A DNA stretch of 64,000 nucleotides from Adiantum capillus-veneris. Its lineage: Eukaryota > Streptophyta > Polypodiopsida > Polypodiales > Pteridaceae. Below, in pieces: positions 9,202 to 21,826 of the stretch. The translations under genes were made by a program, and so were the position numbers. The notes beneath the pieces were generated by a model. It worked only from the letters and a program-made list of their open reading frames with translations, was not told the origin of the DNA and searched no databases. The stretch's first letter is position 1. Each line of letters begins with the position of its first letter. Location of the stretch: NCBI GenBank assembly GCA_014529385.2, contig CM043944.1, positions 74,831,884 through 74,895,883 of the forward strand, given 5' to 3'.

Positions 9202-12200
9202 ATGTCCAACATGAAAGTAACAATAACTTGGAAGGTTGGTGGTCAGATAGTCAACCATGACATTCAGTTGAAGGGAAACTCATTGTTGCTTAGTGCTTAC
9301 TATTTGCAGAGTTTGCTGCCTCCATCTTGCCATTTTCAGTCACTATCTGCTCTTATTGAAAGTGATTGTGGCCTAACAAAAGTATTGTTGCAACCACAGT
9401 GGGATATCGAAGGTCATCAGCATTTCTTAATAGCTGGATCTTTTTCGAGCTTGTTTGAGATGCTTCATTCAGACACATTTATACATGTATCTGACAATGA
9501 TAAAGGAAATGACAAAGAGATATCTGAAGATGTTTTAAGCATTGTGCATCTTGAAAGTAGTGGTGACGATATAGGACAGCTCAAAACTCAGTCAATCATC
9601 ATTTGGATTCAACAAAATCCAGGGGCAAAAAAGTTAAATGATCTGTTAACATTATGTGGAGCTCCTTTGCAAGTTGTTGAACTTCCACAACATTATGATG
9701 GAAATTTGTGTTTTGAGTTACTTGCGACTCAGGATAAAACAAAATGAATGACATGGATGAAACAACGCTTTGATGGTCACTTGTGGACTCTCCCATCTAT
9801 GACAACCATGGCAATAGCATGCACAATTCGTCTAAGCCACTGTTTGGGATTCATGCAGCGCAATTATTCAACATGTTCTCATTATATTAAGGAACAAGAA
9901 TTTAATAGTAGATATTTTCATGGATATTTGGACAGATAGGTAAAAAAGGACTACCTTGCAATGTAAGAGAATACAACAATAACTTGTTATTATTGTCAGA
10001 AGGGTGTTACTTGTGTTGCTGCTTGTCCCTGCAAAATCTATTATGTTTTGCCTAGAGATGGTACAATGTCGCGACTGGCAATACATGTTGGTAAAAATTG
10101 TCATAATGTTAAGGCAGGAACCTCTAGAGCTGCTATTTCAAGAGTGCGGAAACTGGTAGGTGCAGTACTAAAAATAGAAAAGGGTGGCCCAAGAAAAAAT
10201 TAAATGTTGGTGGCTCAATAACTTGTTCTTCACTCCTTGATTGGTGAGGAAGCTGAATCTACATCCGATGTACAATTCAATGATTTTTTGGAAGAAATGA
10301 TGCCACTGGTTCAAACCAAAGGGTAAGATAAACTCAATTTTGTTCCTTGAATTTGTTAATTTTTTAACTATTATAAATTTAGCCTTCTTGTGATGTATCA
10401 TGTAGGTTTTCTTCAATTGTTTTAAAGGAGAGGAAGAGTCAAGGTGTTGTTATTGGGGATGGATATGATAATATTTTATTGCTTCAAAAAAAGTGCATGT
10501 TTCCTTTTTTCCATGGGAGTAGATTTCCTGGACAGGGTGAAGAGGATGACAAGTGCTTCCTATTTAAAATGTCCACTAATGGACCAGGTTCTGGGATTGA
10601 TCTAGTAAATCGGATGAAAAGAACTGAAACTGGTGACTTGAGAAATGTGTGGGTACATTTTGATTTTACCCATAGAATAGATGGATGGGCAACAATGTCA
10701 TGCTCAGTTTATGATCCAAGGTAATCTTTAAGTATTTAAATATCTCGAATTTTTTTATCATTAAATAAAAGAAGATGTGTGAAAATGTTTATGTTGAATA
10801 TCTTGCAGCATACAATCACTACAAATAATTTCTATATGTGAAACTAAACAGGAGGATGCAAAGACTCAAGTTATTTTTTGGGAGAACCTTAATTCAACAA
10901 TGGAAAAGTACGAACATGGTGCAGCTGACTTTGCAGGTTTTATGTCTGATGAAGCTGGTGCAAATTGGAATACTATTCGAATAGTCTTCAATGGCGGGCC
11001 AGATAATATCATGGAGGGACGTGAACAGTCATGCCTATTTCATTGGGAGCAGAGTCTCCACAAATATGCTAAAAAGTGGATACCTCAACATCTAACAAAT
11101 CAACACATTGATATGTGTGAGGAATGGAGAGCCTATAAGACCATTGTGCTTGCATCTCAAAAGGCACTTTCAATTCAAAAATGGTGGAGACAACATCTAT
11201 CTATAGAGAGCATCACAAGAGTGAGAAGATGGTTTAAATGGTGGGAGCAACGAATTTCACACTGGGGAGGAATTGGAACAAATGTAAGTACCTTTATGAC
11301 AATCTATATTTTTAGAAAAATTTATAAGCTTTTCATACATGAAATTTATAAATTTTAATTCATGTTTTTTTGAATTTCATAGGGTGGTCTAAGTCCGTGG
11401 GAGCGGGCACAAATTCCCAATGTTAATTTATCAGAAAGTGTACATGCCAGTTGGTTAGCGGGTGAAGGTGAAAAGAGAAAAATATCCTTGTATGATGCAT
11501 ATGTAACAGATGTTATAAACTCATATATTCAATGTGCAAAGCGTTTGGGATATACTATTGGGCGTTATATAGGAACGGGTCCCACAATGGAGACCTTGCT
11601 TTCTCGAGTTGAATCTCAGCAAACTCCCAACTCCAACCAACGTGGCCCATCTATTACACGAGGCTGTTTGTAGGGACTTCCATGTATGCGCAACCAATTT
11701 TGCATGGAGACAAAGAAATAGTACAACGCAAAAAGAGGGGTAGAACAGGAACAAGTAGCTCCCATCGGCTAGAATATGTCATGGAATCTAAGCAACGAAA
11801 CCATCGCGGTCGACCAAAAAAAATCAAGTTTGATACCCAAGGACTAGGTATTTCCAACATTCCGCTGCAAATTAGTGACAGTGATGATGATATTGGATCT
11901 CAAAAAGAAACAACCACACCTTTGTCATCTCAAAGAAACAATGTGTTTGAGAGTGATGTGCCACGCACTCAGTGGGCCCTCAAGAGAATGCCCATTGAAA
12001 GTCAAAGAAAATGTTTTGGAATAGTAAGGAGAAAAAATTGTGACAATATCTTGCATAGTCGCTCAATTGGTCTTGTTGCTCCATGTATATGGTCCGAAAG
12101 AATGTTCAAGGGTAAAACAATTGAGCAATGGTTATGGTTTTGTAATCATGATATTTTGCATACCCAATCAATCAAAAGATAAGTCAAAGATGTACCTCCT

Positions 12201-12713
12201 GCTCCAAATGTTTGGCCAGTAGCAAGAGGGACAGATATATCCACAAAGGAACTTGCCGCGCTGCATCAGAGTGGATTTCGGACAGAGAATTCAATGGTAA
12301 ATCCACAACCTCTTGCTGGCGACTGCAAAGAAGGTGGTGGCAGCTCGAGGAAGAAAAAGTGGAGGCATGGAATCTCTAAAGAGGCCATGAAGAAATTGGA
12401 AGCATGTAATAGTATGACAATTATATTTTTGGATGAAGTGAAAAAGTCTCAAAAGCATGTAATTTTCCGAGTTCTCATTGAAAATAGTTATGAGATTCAT
12501 ATAAAGCAGAGTCCAACATGCACGTGTCCGGATTTTCAAAAGCGAGAGAATACCTACAAATCCTTTTTGGCATGCAAACATATGTACTATGTGTACACAA
12601 AAGTGCTCGGACTTGAACCTAAGGAGCACATGATTATTCATCAGCCAACCCTCTCACCAATGGACATCGCTTTTATTCTTGGACAACCAAGGAGGATGTC
12701 TCCCTCCATTTAA
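9202..12713 (+). pseudogene. DDE transposase with SWIM zinc finger, multi-exon, decayed
   Basis: Starts at ATG 9202 with an N-terminal segment of about 180 aa of unknown fold. Then comes a Cys/His zinc-finger-like stretch at about 9970-10,110 (CYYC, CPC, HVGKNCH) that recalls the WRKY/GCM/FLYWCH fingers of MULE-type transposases. The catalytic core follows across introns at about 10,323-10,407, 10,723-10,808 and 11,284-11,382: VWVHFDFTHRIDGW (first Asp), DFAGFMSDEAGANW (second Asp), a His-rich HWEQSL helix, WWEQRISHWG and LSESVHASW (likely Glu). Downstream are an AT-hook-like RGRPKK (about 11,806) and a SWIM finger, CTC..CKH, at about 12,519-12,590, with the stop at 12,711. Stops at 9745, 9940, 9970, 10,199 and 10,216 and frameshifts near 11,650-11,700 and 12,182 show it is dead. 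MULE-like is my preferred class, but a Zisupton/KDZ type cannot be excluded. Confidence 0.75.
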
Positions 12714-13419
<706 letters not shown>

Positions 13420-13589
13420 GCGTAGTGATATACAACTCTATGATTTTACTTTCTCTCTCTAGAAGAGAAGTCACTCTCCCTCTCTCAAGGATTTATGATC
13501 TCTTCTTCCAATGGTAACTCGCATAAATACTATCTCTCTAGAATTTATACTTTCTCTCTGCGTCAACCACACATATATGGAGTCTTATG

Positions 13590-14378
13590 ACGATTGAAAA
13601 TTACATTAAATAGATACTTTATGCTATGACACATATTGGGTTAAAAAAGCTCTAAAGATTGCTAAAATTGTCAAAAATACTTGAAATGAAAAACTCGCAA
13701 ATGTTAAATCTCCATATATATAAACAATTCATGGAATCTAAAATAATGTGAGCTATATACATAGAAAATAAATATATGAAAATATAGGGAATCAAATGAG
13801 AAAGACCCTCATTTATTTTATTGATGTATATTTATGTATAAGAGGTAAGGAAAAGTACCTCTAGAAAATGGGAATTTTGTGAAAGGCAATGACTGATGGT
13901 GGAAGGTATTTTTTTGAGTTTTTTCCTTGGAGTGGATTCACACCAAAAATAAGATAAGTTTGCATGAAAATATTTCAATATGGAATAAAGAGTATGCAAA
14001 ATGGTAAGAAAAATTATGGTAATGGTGAGTCAATGTAGATAGCATACATATAGGCAAATAGCGCACACCTAAGTAGAAATATTTAAATAAATATTAAAAT
14101 AATTATATATTTTTTAAATATTTAGGCCCTATATACAATGAAATATTGACAATAATATGGGCCAAAATATATTTTATTTTAATGATTTTATTTACTTATT
14201 TGGCTCAGCTAACCCAATGACTAGCTAGCTGAGGATTTTAAGGAGATATGGAAAAAGCCCCTAACTCACACAAGCCTATGTACAAGGAAAAGGTAGGGAT
14301 AGCCACAGTGTTTGAGTGATTTTGATAGGGTGAGGTAGTTCACTATGGAAATCTCAGATAGCCAAAAAACGGCTATCA
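13590..14378 (-). mobile_element. Truncated LTR related to elements A and B
   Basis: Read on the minus strand from 14,378 it begins TGATAGCCGTTTTTTGGC and keeps, in order, the CACTGTGGCTATCCCTACC, TTGTATATAGGGCCTAAAT and CATACTCTTTATTCCATAT blocks of the A/B LTRs, then diverges. The far end is not found, so this is a fragment or a diverged sub-family. The internal region beyond 14,378 does not match A/B. Confidence 0.7.
13690..13960 (-). repeat. Left arm of an LTR-derived inverted repeat
   Basis: This part of the LTR recurs in opposite orientation at about 14,830-15,075, sharing ATTCATGGAATCTA, GAAAATATAGGGAATCAAAT and TCCTTGGAGTGGATTCACAC in the inverse order. The two arms are separated by about 870 bp. 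Confidence 0.75.
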
Positions 14379-14439
14379 TCATCATGATCTCTCAACTTTT
14401 TCCAAGCATAGGAAAGGGGAGATCCTTTGCGATGAGCGT

Positions 14440-15890
14440 CCCCTTTTAGAGTTTCAATTATAGAAGCTCTAGGTGACTCATTGCATGCATTTCTTTGAGG
14501 GCAAGTGCGATAGCCATGTCGTTGCTCCCTACACTTGAAGAAATTGTTAACTTTGCAAAAACGCTCTAGCTCTTCAGCGGAGAGTCTATTCCTACCTTTG
14601 TAGACTCCTTTCTTCTTAGCTTTTTTTGTTTGTTGTTGCTAGAGTTTCTCTTAGAGGAATTTTGAGCATTGTTCTTCTCTTTACGCTCATTTCGGTCTTT
14701 AGGTTCCATGGGCATAGAATTCCTCTTAGCCCCTTGATGGAAATTGATTTGTGAAGCGACCATAGTATGATGTATGACCGCAAAGATGGTCCTAGGCCTT
14801 TGAGATCATAGTCAACTTCATACAAGCTTCTCTTTTTTTTGGTGTGAATCCACTCCAAGGAAAAACCTCAAAACAATACTTTCCACCATCATTCATTGCT
14901 TTTCATTAAATTCTTATTTTCTATAGGTATTTTTCCTTACCTCTTGTAAATACATATACATCAATAAAACAAATGAGGGCCCTCTTCATTTGATTCCCTA
15001 TATTTTCATATATTTATTTTATATATATATAGCTCACACTATTCTAGATTCCATGAATTGTTTATATATACTAACCTAATTTTTTCATGATATCCATATA
15101 TTATATTTATGCATAATCCACAACCATGCACATTTTTAAACTCCAACCATGCATATTTGGCCATATCTTTGGATAACCCAAGGGACAACACAAAATTGTT
15201 GTTTTTGTTCTCCAAAGTCTATCTTTTTGTAGAAAGTGGCTTTGAGATGCAAATCCCAAAACTTGTCCACATACTTGTGGATAGAGTCGTAGGGAGATAG
15301 ATTTAAACTTCACGTTTCTTGCAAGAAACTTCTTCATTATGAAAGCTCTTAGGGCTTTCCATGTCCTAGGGACTTTTCCATTAGCTCATAGACTATCCCA
15401 CCATTGTCTGGCGCACTTTTGAAATTGCATATCTACATGTCGTAGCATAGAGGACTATGTGAAGCCTCATCTGGAAAGGCCGCATCAAATTGTTGGCAAG
15501 AGTTTTTCCATAGCATCAAACGTGCCATCATAGGTGAGAAAAAAGATGTTATTTCCTCCCTCCTTGAATGTCTTTATCTTAATGGATCTTTCCCAAGTAG
15601 CATAAGACTTCCAATTCCCTCTTCCTCTAGGCTCTTTAGGGGATAAGCCTCTACTTTCGTCCAAAGAAGAGGAAGGTGATGAGAATGAACAAGAGGGTGA
15701 CCTCTTTCCCTCTGAGGAAGAAGGTGATGAAGATGGAGAAGAGAGTGACCTCTTTCTCTCCTTTTTCTTCCTTTAATTCCTCTCTTTCTTCTTGGGATTG
15801 CAAGGAGAAGGACTATGCAGTGATCTTTTCCTCTTAGAAGGAGTTGGAGATCTTTGTGGCTGCCATCGTCGTGGAGCCACTCTTTCAAAA
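14440..15890 (-). pseudogene. Ty3-type gag fragment (element G)
   Basis: Minus-strand remnants of a gag gene. A Ser/Pro-rich N-terminus (about 15,875-15,600) is followed by a capsid-like block with W..L...A-F-I..K-F-L, S-I-H-K-Y-V-D-K-F-W-D and EQKQQF-like residues (about 15,450-15,110). A zinc-knuckle remnant, FFKCREQRHGYRTCP, lies near 14,500 with the first Cys replaced by Phe. Many stops and frameshifts. An inverted LTR piece (14,830-15,075) sits inside it, between capsid and knuckle. Confidence 0.6.
14830..15075 (+). repeat. Right arm of the LTR-derived inverted repeat
   Basis: Inverted copy of 13,690-13,960 lying within gag G. It must have arrived by insertion or rearrangement after gag G was in place. 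Confidence 0.75.
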
Positions 15891-15949
15891 GTTTGCAGAT
15901 TCACTTATTTCTCTTTCGTAGGGCTCCTCCTCTTCTCTCACCTGAGCGA

Positions 15950-17350
15950 TCATTCTTTGGGATTTTCTCACCAAGAAAGAGCACATGTTTACCATTGGCC
16001 ATAAAGGATAAGGAGTTGTGTTTGTAACTAATATGCAATGTGTTTCCTAAACCATGCAGTCACTCCCATCCTAAAACTATATCAGCACGGTCCATGTTCA
16101 TAACTTGAAATTCAAGGGTCATTGTATGATCTGGAACAATAAGTTCAACCCCTTGAACTACCGTGTCCCATACTTCTTTAATCATTTCTAGACATCTATT
16201 CTACCACATACTTGTGGGAGCAGGGAGTCTGTGTAAGCTTCAATTTCTTGACTAGCTTATAGTTCAAGATGTTATGAGTTTCACCATCATTCACTAAAAT
16301 ACAAACACGTTGTCCATTAATAGTTCCATGCATGCGAATCAACTCATGAGGGATAAAGGTGGACTTCCATATTGAAGCAGGCACACAACACTTGTGCTTT
16401 TCTTCCATATGAAGAACCTCTACAACACAATATTTAGGAGATGAATCTAATGTGAGGTGTTGCACCGTGTGCATGTCCTTTCTTTGCCTTGCAAAAGAGG
16501 ACAATCCTTCTTGTTATGCTGGTCCAAAAGAAATTTAAAACACAAATTGTGTTTCTTTGCATGCTCAAAATCGGTTGTGTTGAGAGACCCACATGGAGTA
16601 TCTTGTGATTGCTTAGGCTTCTTAGCCTCTTGAGGGCGTGAAGAGGTAGATTGTCTCTTGTTCCTCTTAGAACGTGTGGGAGATCTACCTCGCCATTGGC
16701 TCTTAGTTGAATTGATCCTAGAAAAAGTATTCTTAGAGTAGGGAAAATTTCCCTTTCTCTCTTGGTCATCATCATACGTTTTTGCATGAGCGGTGGCTTC
16801 TTCCAAAGTTTTTGGATGTTCGGTCTTGACATGAAGGAAATAGTCTTCGTAAAGACCCATATTAAAACCCCGTATCTATCTAGACCTTCTAGTTTTAATA
16901 TGATTTCTTGATACTTAGAAAGATACTAAGTGAGAGAGAGGCCAAACATGCCGCATGCATCCCATGCTAACCAATTCTTATCTTCTTCATTGGAGTCCAA
17001 AAACTCTTTGGAGAATGAAGCTTGAACTGTAGCCCAAGAATGAGGACGAGCATCTATTGGAAATGTCATCCACCACTTATAGGACTTGCCTTTAAGATAT
17101 CGACTTGTTTCCATAGCTGTCTTAATATGTGGGGTGTGTCTCGGTCTATGAATATCACTCCATTTGTGTAAGAACATATTGACTGTATCCTTGTTGCGAT
17201 CACACTCTTCACCGCCGTGAAACTCAAGAATGGTGCTATTCTTAAGTAATGCATTGCTACATTCTGTATCTTTTGAAGCACTTGCCTCATGGACTCCTTG
17301 AGTCATGAGACGAACATGGGTTCCTTGAAGCAGGCAAACTTGGACCCCTC
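15950..17350 (-). pseudogene. Ty3 gag C-terminus and protease (element F, part 2)
   Basis: Continues the gag interrupted by element C. It holds a gag core with YLKGKSYKWWMTF and SWATVQASFSKEFLD (about 17,110-16,980), a basic linker, a zinc-knuckle remnant CFKFLLDQHNKKDCP near 16,530 (Cys to Phe), and a retropepsin domain with ILVNDGETHNIL near 16,300 followed by HTMTLEFQVMNMDRAD..LG near 16,090. Frameshifts and stops are common. The protease portion matches element E at 62,640-63,060 closely, so F and E belong to one family. RT is missing; the join near 15,950-15,900 abuts gag G. Confidence 0.7.
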
Positions 17351-19603
17351 TGTGAGGTCCCTGCCCCTTTTTGAGAGAAGCGGAGTACCTTTGATAGGTC
17401 TCTAATCCTGAGAAGGAAAAACCAACGGACATTGCCTTCGCTACTACATAGCCACGGGCATGAACCGTTAGTGAAGGATTGGTCCTATCTCGCTATGGTG
17501 GAGCGTGACCACCATAACCCTATCTAAAAACTATCTATAATCAATTATACATAAAAGTATAAATCTTAGAGTGACCAACCTGAGCGTTTTTTTCTCCATG
17601 TTTCAGAAGCACAGCCGCCAAGGTTTGTCTCTTTTAAGATTTATGACTTAAAAAAATAATTTCTAGCGTTGGAAAGTTATCCAACTCATCGGGTCCACCC
17701 GTCCATAGAATGATACCGTCGGGGTATCATTTTCCCACATTCCACACCACACTCACCCTTCTTTTGTTATCATCTAATTACTACCACACTGTTTAAACAT
17801 CCATGTTCCTTTATATTATTTATGATACTGGTTCGTTAAAACAGCCCTTCAAACAGTATTTAAAACAATAGTCAAACAAGAAGTCGTCCAATTTTAAACC
17901 AACAACCCTTGGATTAGGTTCACTCTCTTAAGAATCTCTACTGGCGCTATTATGTCCGATCGGTATATACATTATTTATAAAAACCCTTGTCCTCATGAG
18001 CATCCCATACCGCTCGACAAGTACTCGTTGTGCTAATCTGAACGTACTCCCATCACAGCAACAACGGTGCCAATCTATGTGTCATCCTCACGCCACGGCA
18101 AAACAAAACTGCAGTATCCAACTGGGCTAATCGGGGTGTACTCCCACCACAGCATCAGTCGTGCCATCCTGGACGTCATCTCATGCCTCGGCAACTGCCA
18201 CATAATGCCAGCGCTAATAAGTAGAGAGACTTGAGAGAAACCATACCGAAGGTATTGGACAAACATGCTTTCCTATAGCAACCAGTTTAACCAGACATTC
18301 TTTCCTACTTGTCAAACATATGCCGAATTTCTTAGGGTTAAGCCCCGTGGTTTCCGTCCGTGTTTTCTTTTCATAAGGTAAATAATATATTCCTATGGTC
18401 TCGCATATGCAATGATGCATAACTTGACATTGCAATACTAACCTGTACCATAGCTTCGATTGGTCTGATTGGTGGAGACATAGCATGTTCCGTAGGAGTT
18501 CCTGCGTTACTTGTACCGGCTTCATGATCATTAGTGCCTTGTGTTCAAGCACGCTTTGGAGCCATCTTTTTGTACTAAACTTATGTTATGCACTTAGAAC
18601 TTTAAATTGGTCAATTTCCCTAGTAGTCTCCTTGTTTCCAAAGAGAGTCTGTAATTTGAACCCTCGCCAACTCGGATTCACACTTAATGTTGTTGTTCTA
18701 CATCTAATTTCTATACATCAAATATTTGTTAATCTTAATTAATCAAAAATTAAGTGTGTAAACTATGAGTGAAAGTTTAGGAATGCATTACTTTTATGCT
18801 TCACATTTCTAATCCAATTCTAACTTCAATTTTTATACTTCAACTAAATCAAATTTTAGTATTATTCAAAATTCTACCTAATCTGATTGACAATAGAATT
18901 GGTGAATGAGAATTTCATCATGTATAATAAGAATATGATGAGTTCTCTTATGTATTAACTTTCAATTAACTATACATAAGTTAATAGTAAAGATGTACTA
19001 ACTAGAGAGAGTAGGTATACTTAGAGAGATTAAAGTAAGAGAAAACATATGCACACATCTTTTCTAAAGTTAATTGAATCTTACTAATCCATTAGAAAGA
19101 TTAGACTAAAAGAGAACACACACATATCCTTTTCTAAAGCTAATTGAATCTCACCAATCTATTAGGAGATTAGAGTAAGAGATAGCACACACACACACAT
19201 ATCCTTCTTAAAACTAATTGAATCTTACTAATCTATTAGATAAATTAGAGTAAGAGATAGCACGCACACACACATAGCTAATTGAATCTTACTAATCTAT
19301 TAGAGAGATTAGAGTAGGAGATAGCACACACACACACACATAGCTAATTGAATCTTACTAATCTATTAGAGAGATTAGAGTAAGAGATAGCACACAAACA
19401 CACATATCCTTCTTAAAACTAATTGAATGTTACTATCTATTAGAGAGATTAGAATAAAAGATATCACACATACACACATATCCTTCTTAAAACTAATTGA
19501 ATCTTATTAATCTATTAGAGAGATTAGAGTAAGAGATAACACACACACACACACATAGCTAATTGAATCTTACTAATCTATTAGAGACATTAGAGTAAGA
19601 GAT

Positions 19604-19638
<35 letters not shown>

Positions 19639-19694
19639 CCTTCTTAAAACTAATTGAATCTTACTAATCTAGTAGAGAGATTAGAGTAAGAGAT

Positions 19695-19731
<37 letters not shown>

Positions 19732-20697
19732 CCTTCTTAAAGCTAATTGAATCTTACTAATCCATTAGATATTAGAGTAATAGATAGCACACACACACAC
19801 ACATAGCTAATTGAATCTTACTAATCTATTAGAGAGATTAGAGTAGGAGATAGCACACACACACACACATAGCTGATTGAATCTTACTAATCTATTAGAG
19901 AAATTAGAGTAAGAGATAGCACATTTACACACATATCCTTTTTAAAACTAATTGAATGCTCAATTAATACGCACCTTATTAGTCCACTAGAGTTTTTGCT
20001 CTCTTAGTGGTTTGTGGACACCTTCTCTCTAAGAGAAGTGGCACCACTTCGTGAGCGCTATAGAGGCAATCTCTATGTCTAAAGTGTGAGCATGGATGCT
20101 CTATTTATAGCAAAAAAGAAAACGTCCAACTTTTTTTCCCAAACAAATTTTTAAAAAAAAAAATTTTCTAAAAATTTTTTTTTAAATTTTTTTTTTCAAA
20201 AATCATACCCGCGTTTTTGGTACCCTTGTGGTACCCATCAGCTTGACCACTTTGTCATTATTATCAAAAGATAAGGCCACACAGACCCCCCCTCATCAAG
20301 ATTAGTCAAGACTAGCCTCTCCTTTTCATGTGATAGTGTGTCCCACTTTGTCCCCTCCTATGTGAGTCCAGGTGAGTCCATGTGCCTTTATTTGTCATCC
20401 CTGTGTATTCTTTTGTCTTTATTATTATTTTACTTATTTCCTTAATGATAATTTACTTTACATTTTTAAGTTAAACTTTACAGAAGTAAAAGAAAATTCT
20501 ACAATCAGTAACTAAGTTAACTAGTGATTCATATAGCTAATCATGTCAGATATTTGTAGCGTAAATTTTAAATTCTAGGTTTTCTCAGCCTACAATTCAT
20601 AATTTGAGCTCGAATATCTTAACTAATAAGTCATGGTTAAAAAAAACTTCAAAAGCATAATAGAACTTGTGTGAAATTAGAAAGTAGAGACCTTACA
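17351..20697 (-). repeat. Element C 3' LTR (3347 bp)
   Basis: Direct copy of 25,990-29,171; 165 bp longer mainly because its internal minisatellite has more units. A TATA box (TATAAATA) lies at 20,109-20,102 on the minus strand. The short exon equivalent of 27,201-27,079 here has a stop at codon 7. Confidence 0.93.
19010..19965 (-). repeat. Minisatellite with embedded (CA)n in the C 3' LTR
   Basis: About 13 units of 55-75 bp made of AATTGAATCTTACTAATCTA, TTAGAGAGATTAGAGTAAGA and a variable (CA)n run of 4-17 repeats. Not a CRISPR array: spacers are the same simple repeat. Confidence 0.9.
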
Positions 20698-20711
20698 ATC
20701 TCCCCAACTTA
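20698..20711 (-). other. Element C polypurine tract
   Basis: On the minus strand AAGTTGGGGAGAT directly precedes the 3' LTR, the expected place of the plus-strand primer. Confidence 0.7.
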
Positions 20712-20726
20712 GAATTTGAGATGCCC

Positions 20727-21790
20727 TCATCTCAAGAACAGTGAAGGGTAATCCTTAAGAAGGGATGTCTCATCTTCCCAAGTAGCATCTTCTACAGGGA
20801 AATCCTTCCATAAGATAAGATGTTCTTTGATGGATCTATTCCTAAGCTTTCTCTCCCGAGTTTCTAGGATAGTATCAGGTTCTAGTTGTAGAACATCTTG
20901 AGCAGGTAAAATGATTTGCTCATCATCAAGGACATGGTCAGGGCTATATACATAAGGTTTTAACAGACTTACATGAAATACATCATGCACTTTGAGATGA
21001 GAAGGGAGTTTTAGTCTATAAGCTTGATCACTTACAACCTTGACTATTTCGTAAGGTCCACAATATCGATAGCTAAGCTTCTTATACCTTCGGAGAGACA
21101 GATTGCTCTTTTTGGGCTTTACTCGTAAGAAAACTTTGTCACCTTCTTTGAAAATCCGATCAGATATTTTTAAGTCGGCATACTTCTTTTGTCGATCTTG
21201 AGCCACTTGAATATCCCTTTGAATAGCTTTGGTTTGAGCTTCCATTTCTTCAAGCATTTTCTTTGAGGCTTCTACTCTTATAGTGGGGTCAGAAAAGTTA
21301 AGAGGTGATAAACATTATTGACCATAAAGAGCATTAAAAGGTGTCATTCCAATACTTCTATGAGTAGAGGAATTGTATGCATATTCTACCAAGGGTAGGT
21401 ATTGAATCCACTTGCGAGGTTCTCTATTGCAGTAGGCTCTGAGGATGTCTTCAATTACTTGATTAACTCTTTTAGTTTGGCCATCAGTTTGAGGATGATA
21501 AGCAGTACTTAAACATAATTGGGTTCCAATAGCTTGAAACAATGATACCCAAAACTTTGAAGTAAACTTGGCATCACGATCACTGACAATCCTCTTGGGT
21601 AAACCATGAATTCTGAAAACCTCCTTCACAAATAGATGAGCAATATCTGAAGCTGTAAAGGTTGTCTTGACTGGGATTAAGTCAGCCACTTTAGTAAGCA
21701 AGTCGACTATGACCATGATTGAATCATAGCCATCTTAGAGAAAAGGAAACCCGGTGATAAAGTCCATGTTAATACATTCCCATTGCATTT
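20727..21790 (-). pseudogene. Element C integrase core, GPY module and chromodomain
   Basis: The integrase catalytic core runs from about 21,770 (NMDFITGF, first Asp) through VSDRDAKF (second Asp) to STAYHPQTDGQTKRVNQ. The spacing from the second Asp is exactly 35 residues, but the third catalytic residue is Lys (AAA at 21,473-21,471) rather than Glu. Then comes a GPY motif (CGPYEIVKVVSDQAYRL), FHVSLLKPY and a C-terminal chromodomain (about 20,860-20,727: ILETRERKLRNRSIKEHLI, then W..F-P-V-E-D-A-T-W-E). Chromodomains tether integration complexes to methylated histones. Stops at 21,737-21,735 and after 21,315 break the frame. Confidence 0.85.
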
Positions 21791-21826
21791 GGGGAATATC
21801 TATAGGATGTAATTTACCTGGCATCT

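Noticed and set aside
19010-19965. CRISPR-like array of regular repeats
   Set aside because: The 'spacers' are themselves (CA)n and the array is duplicated in the partner LTR; it is an LTR minisatellite in a plant genome.
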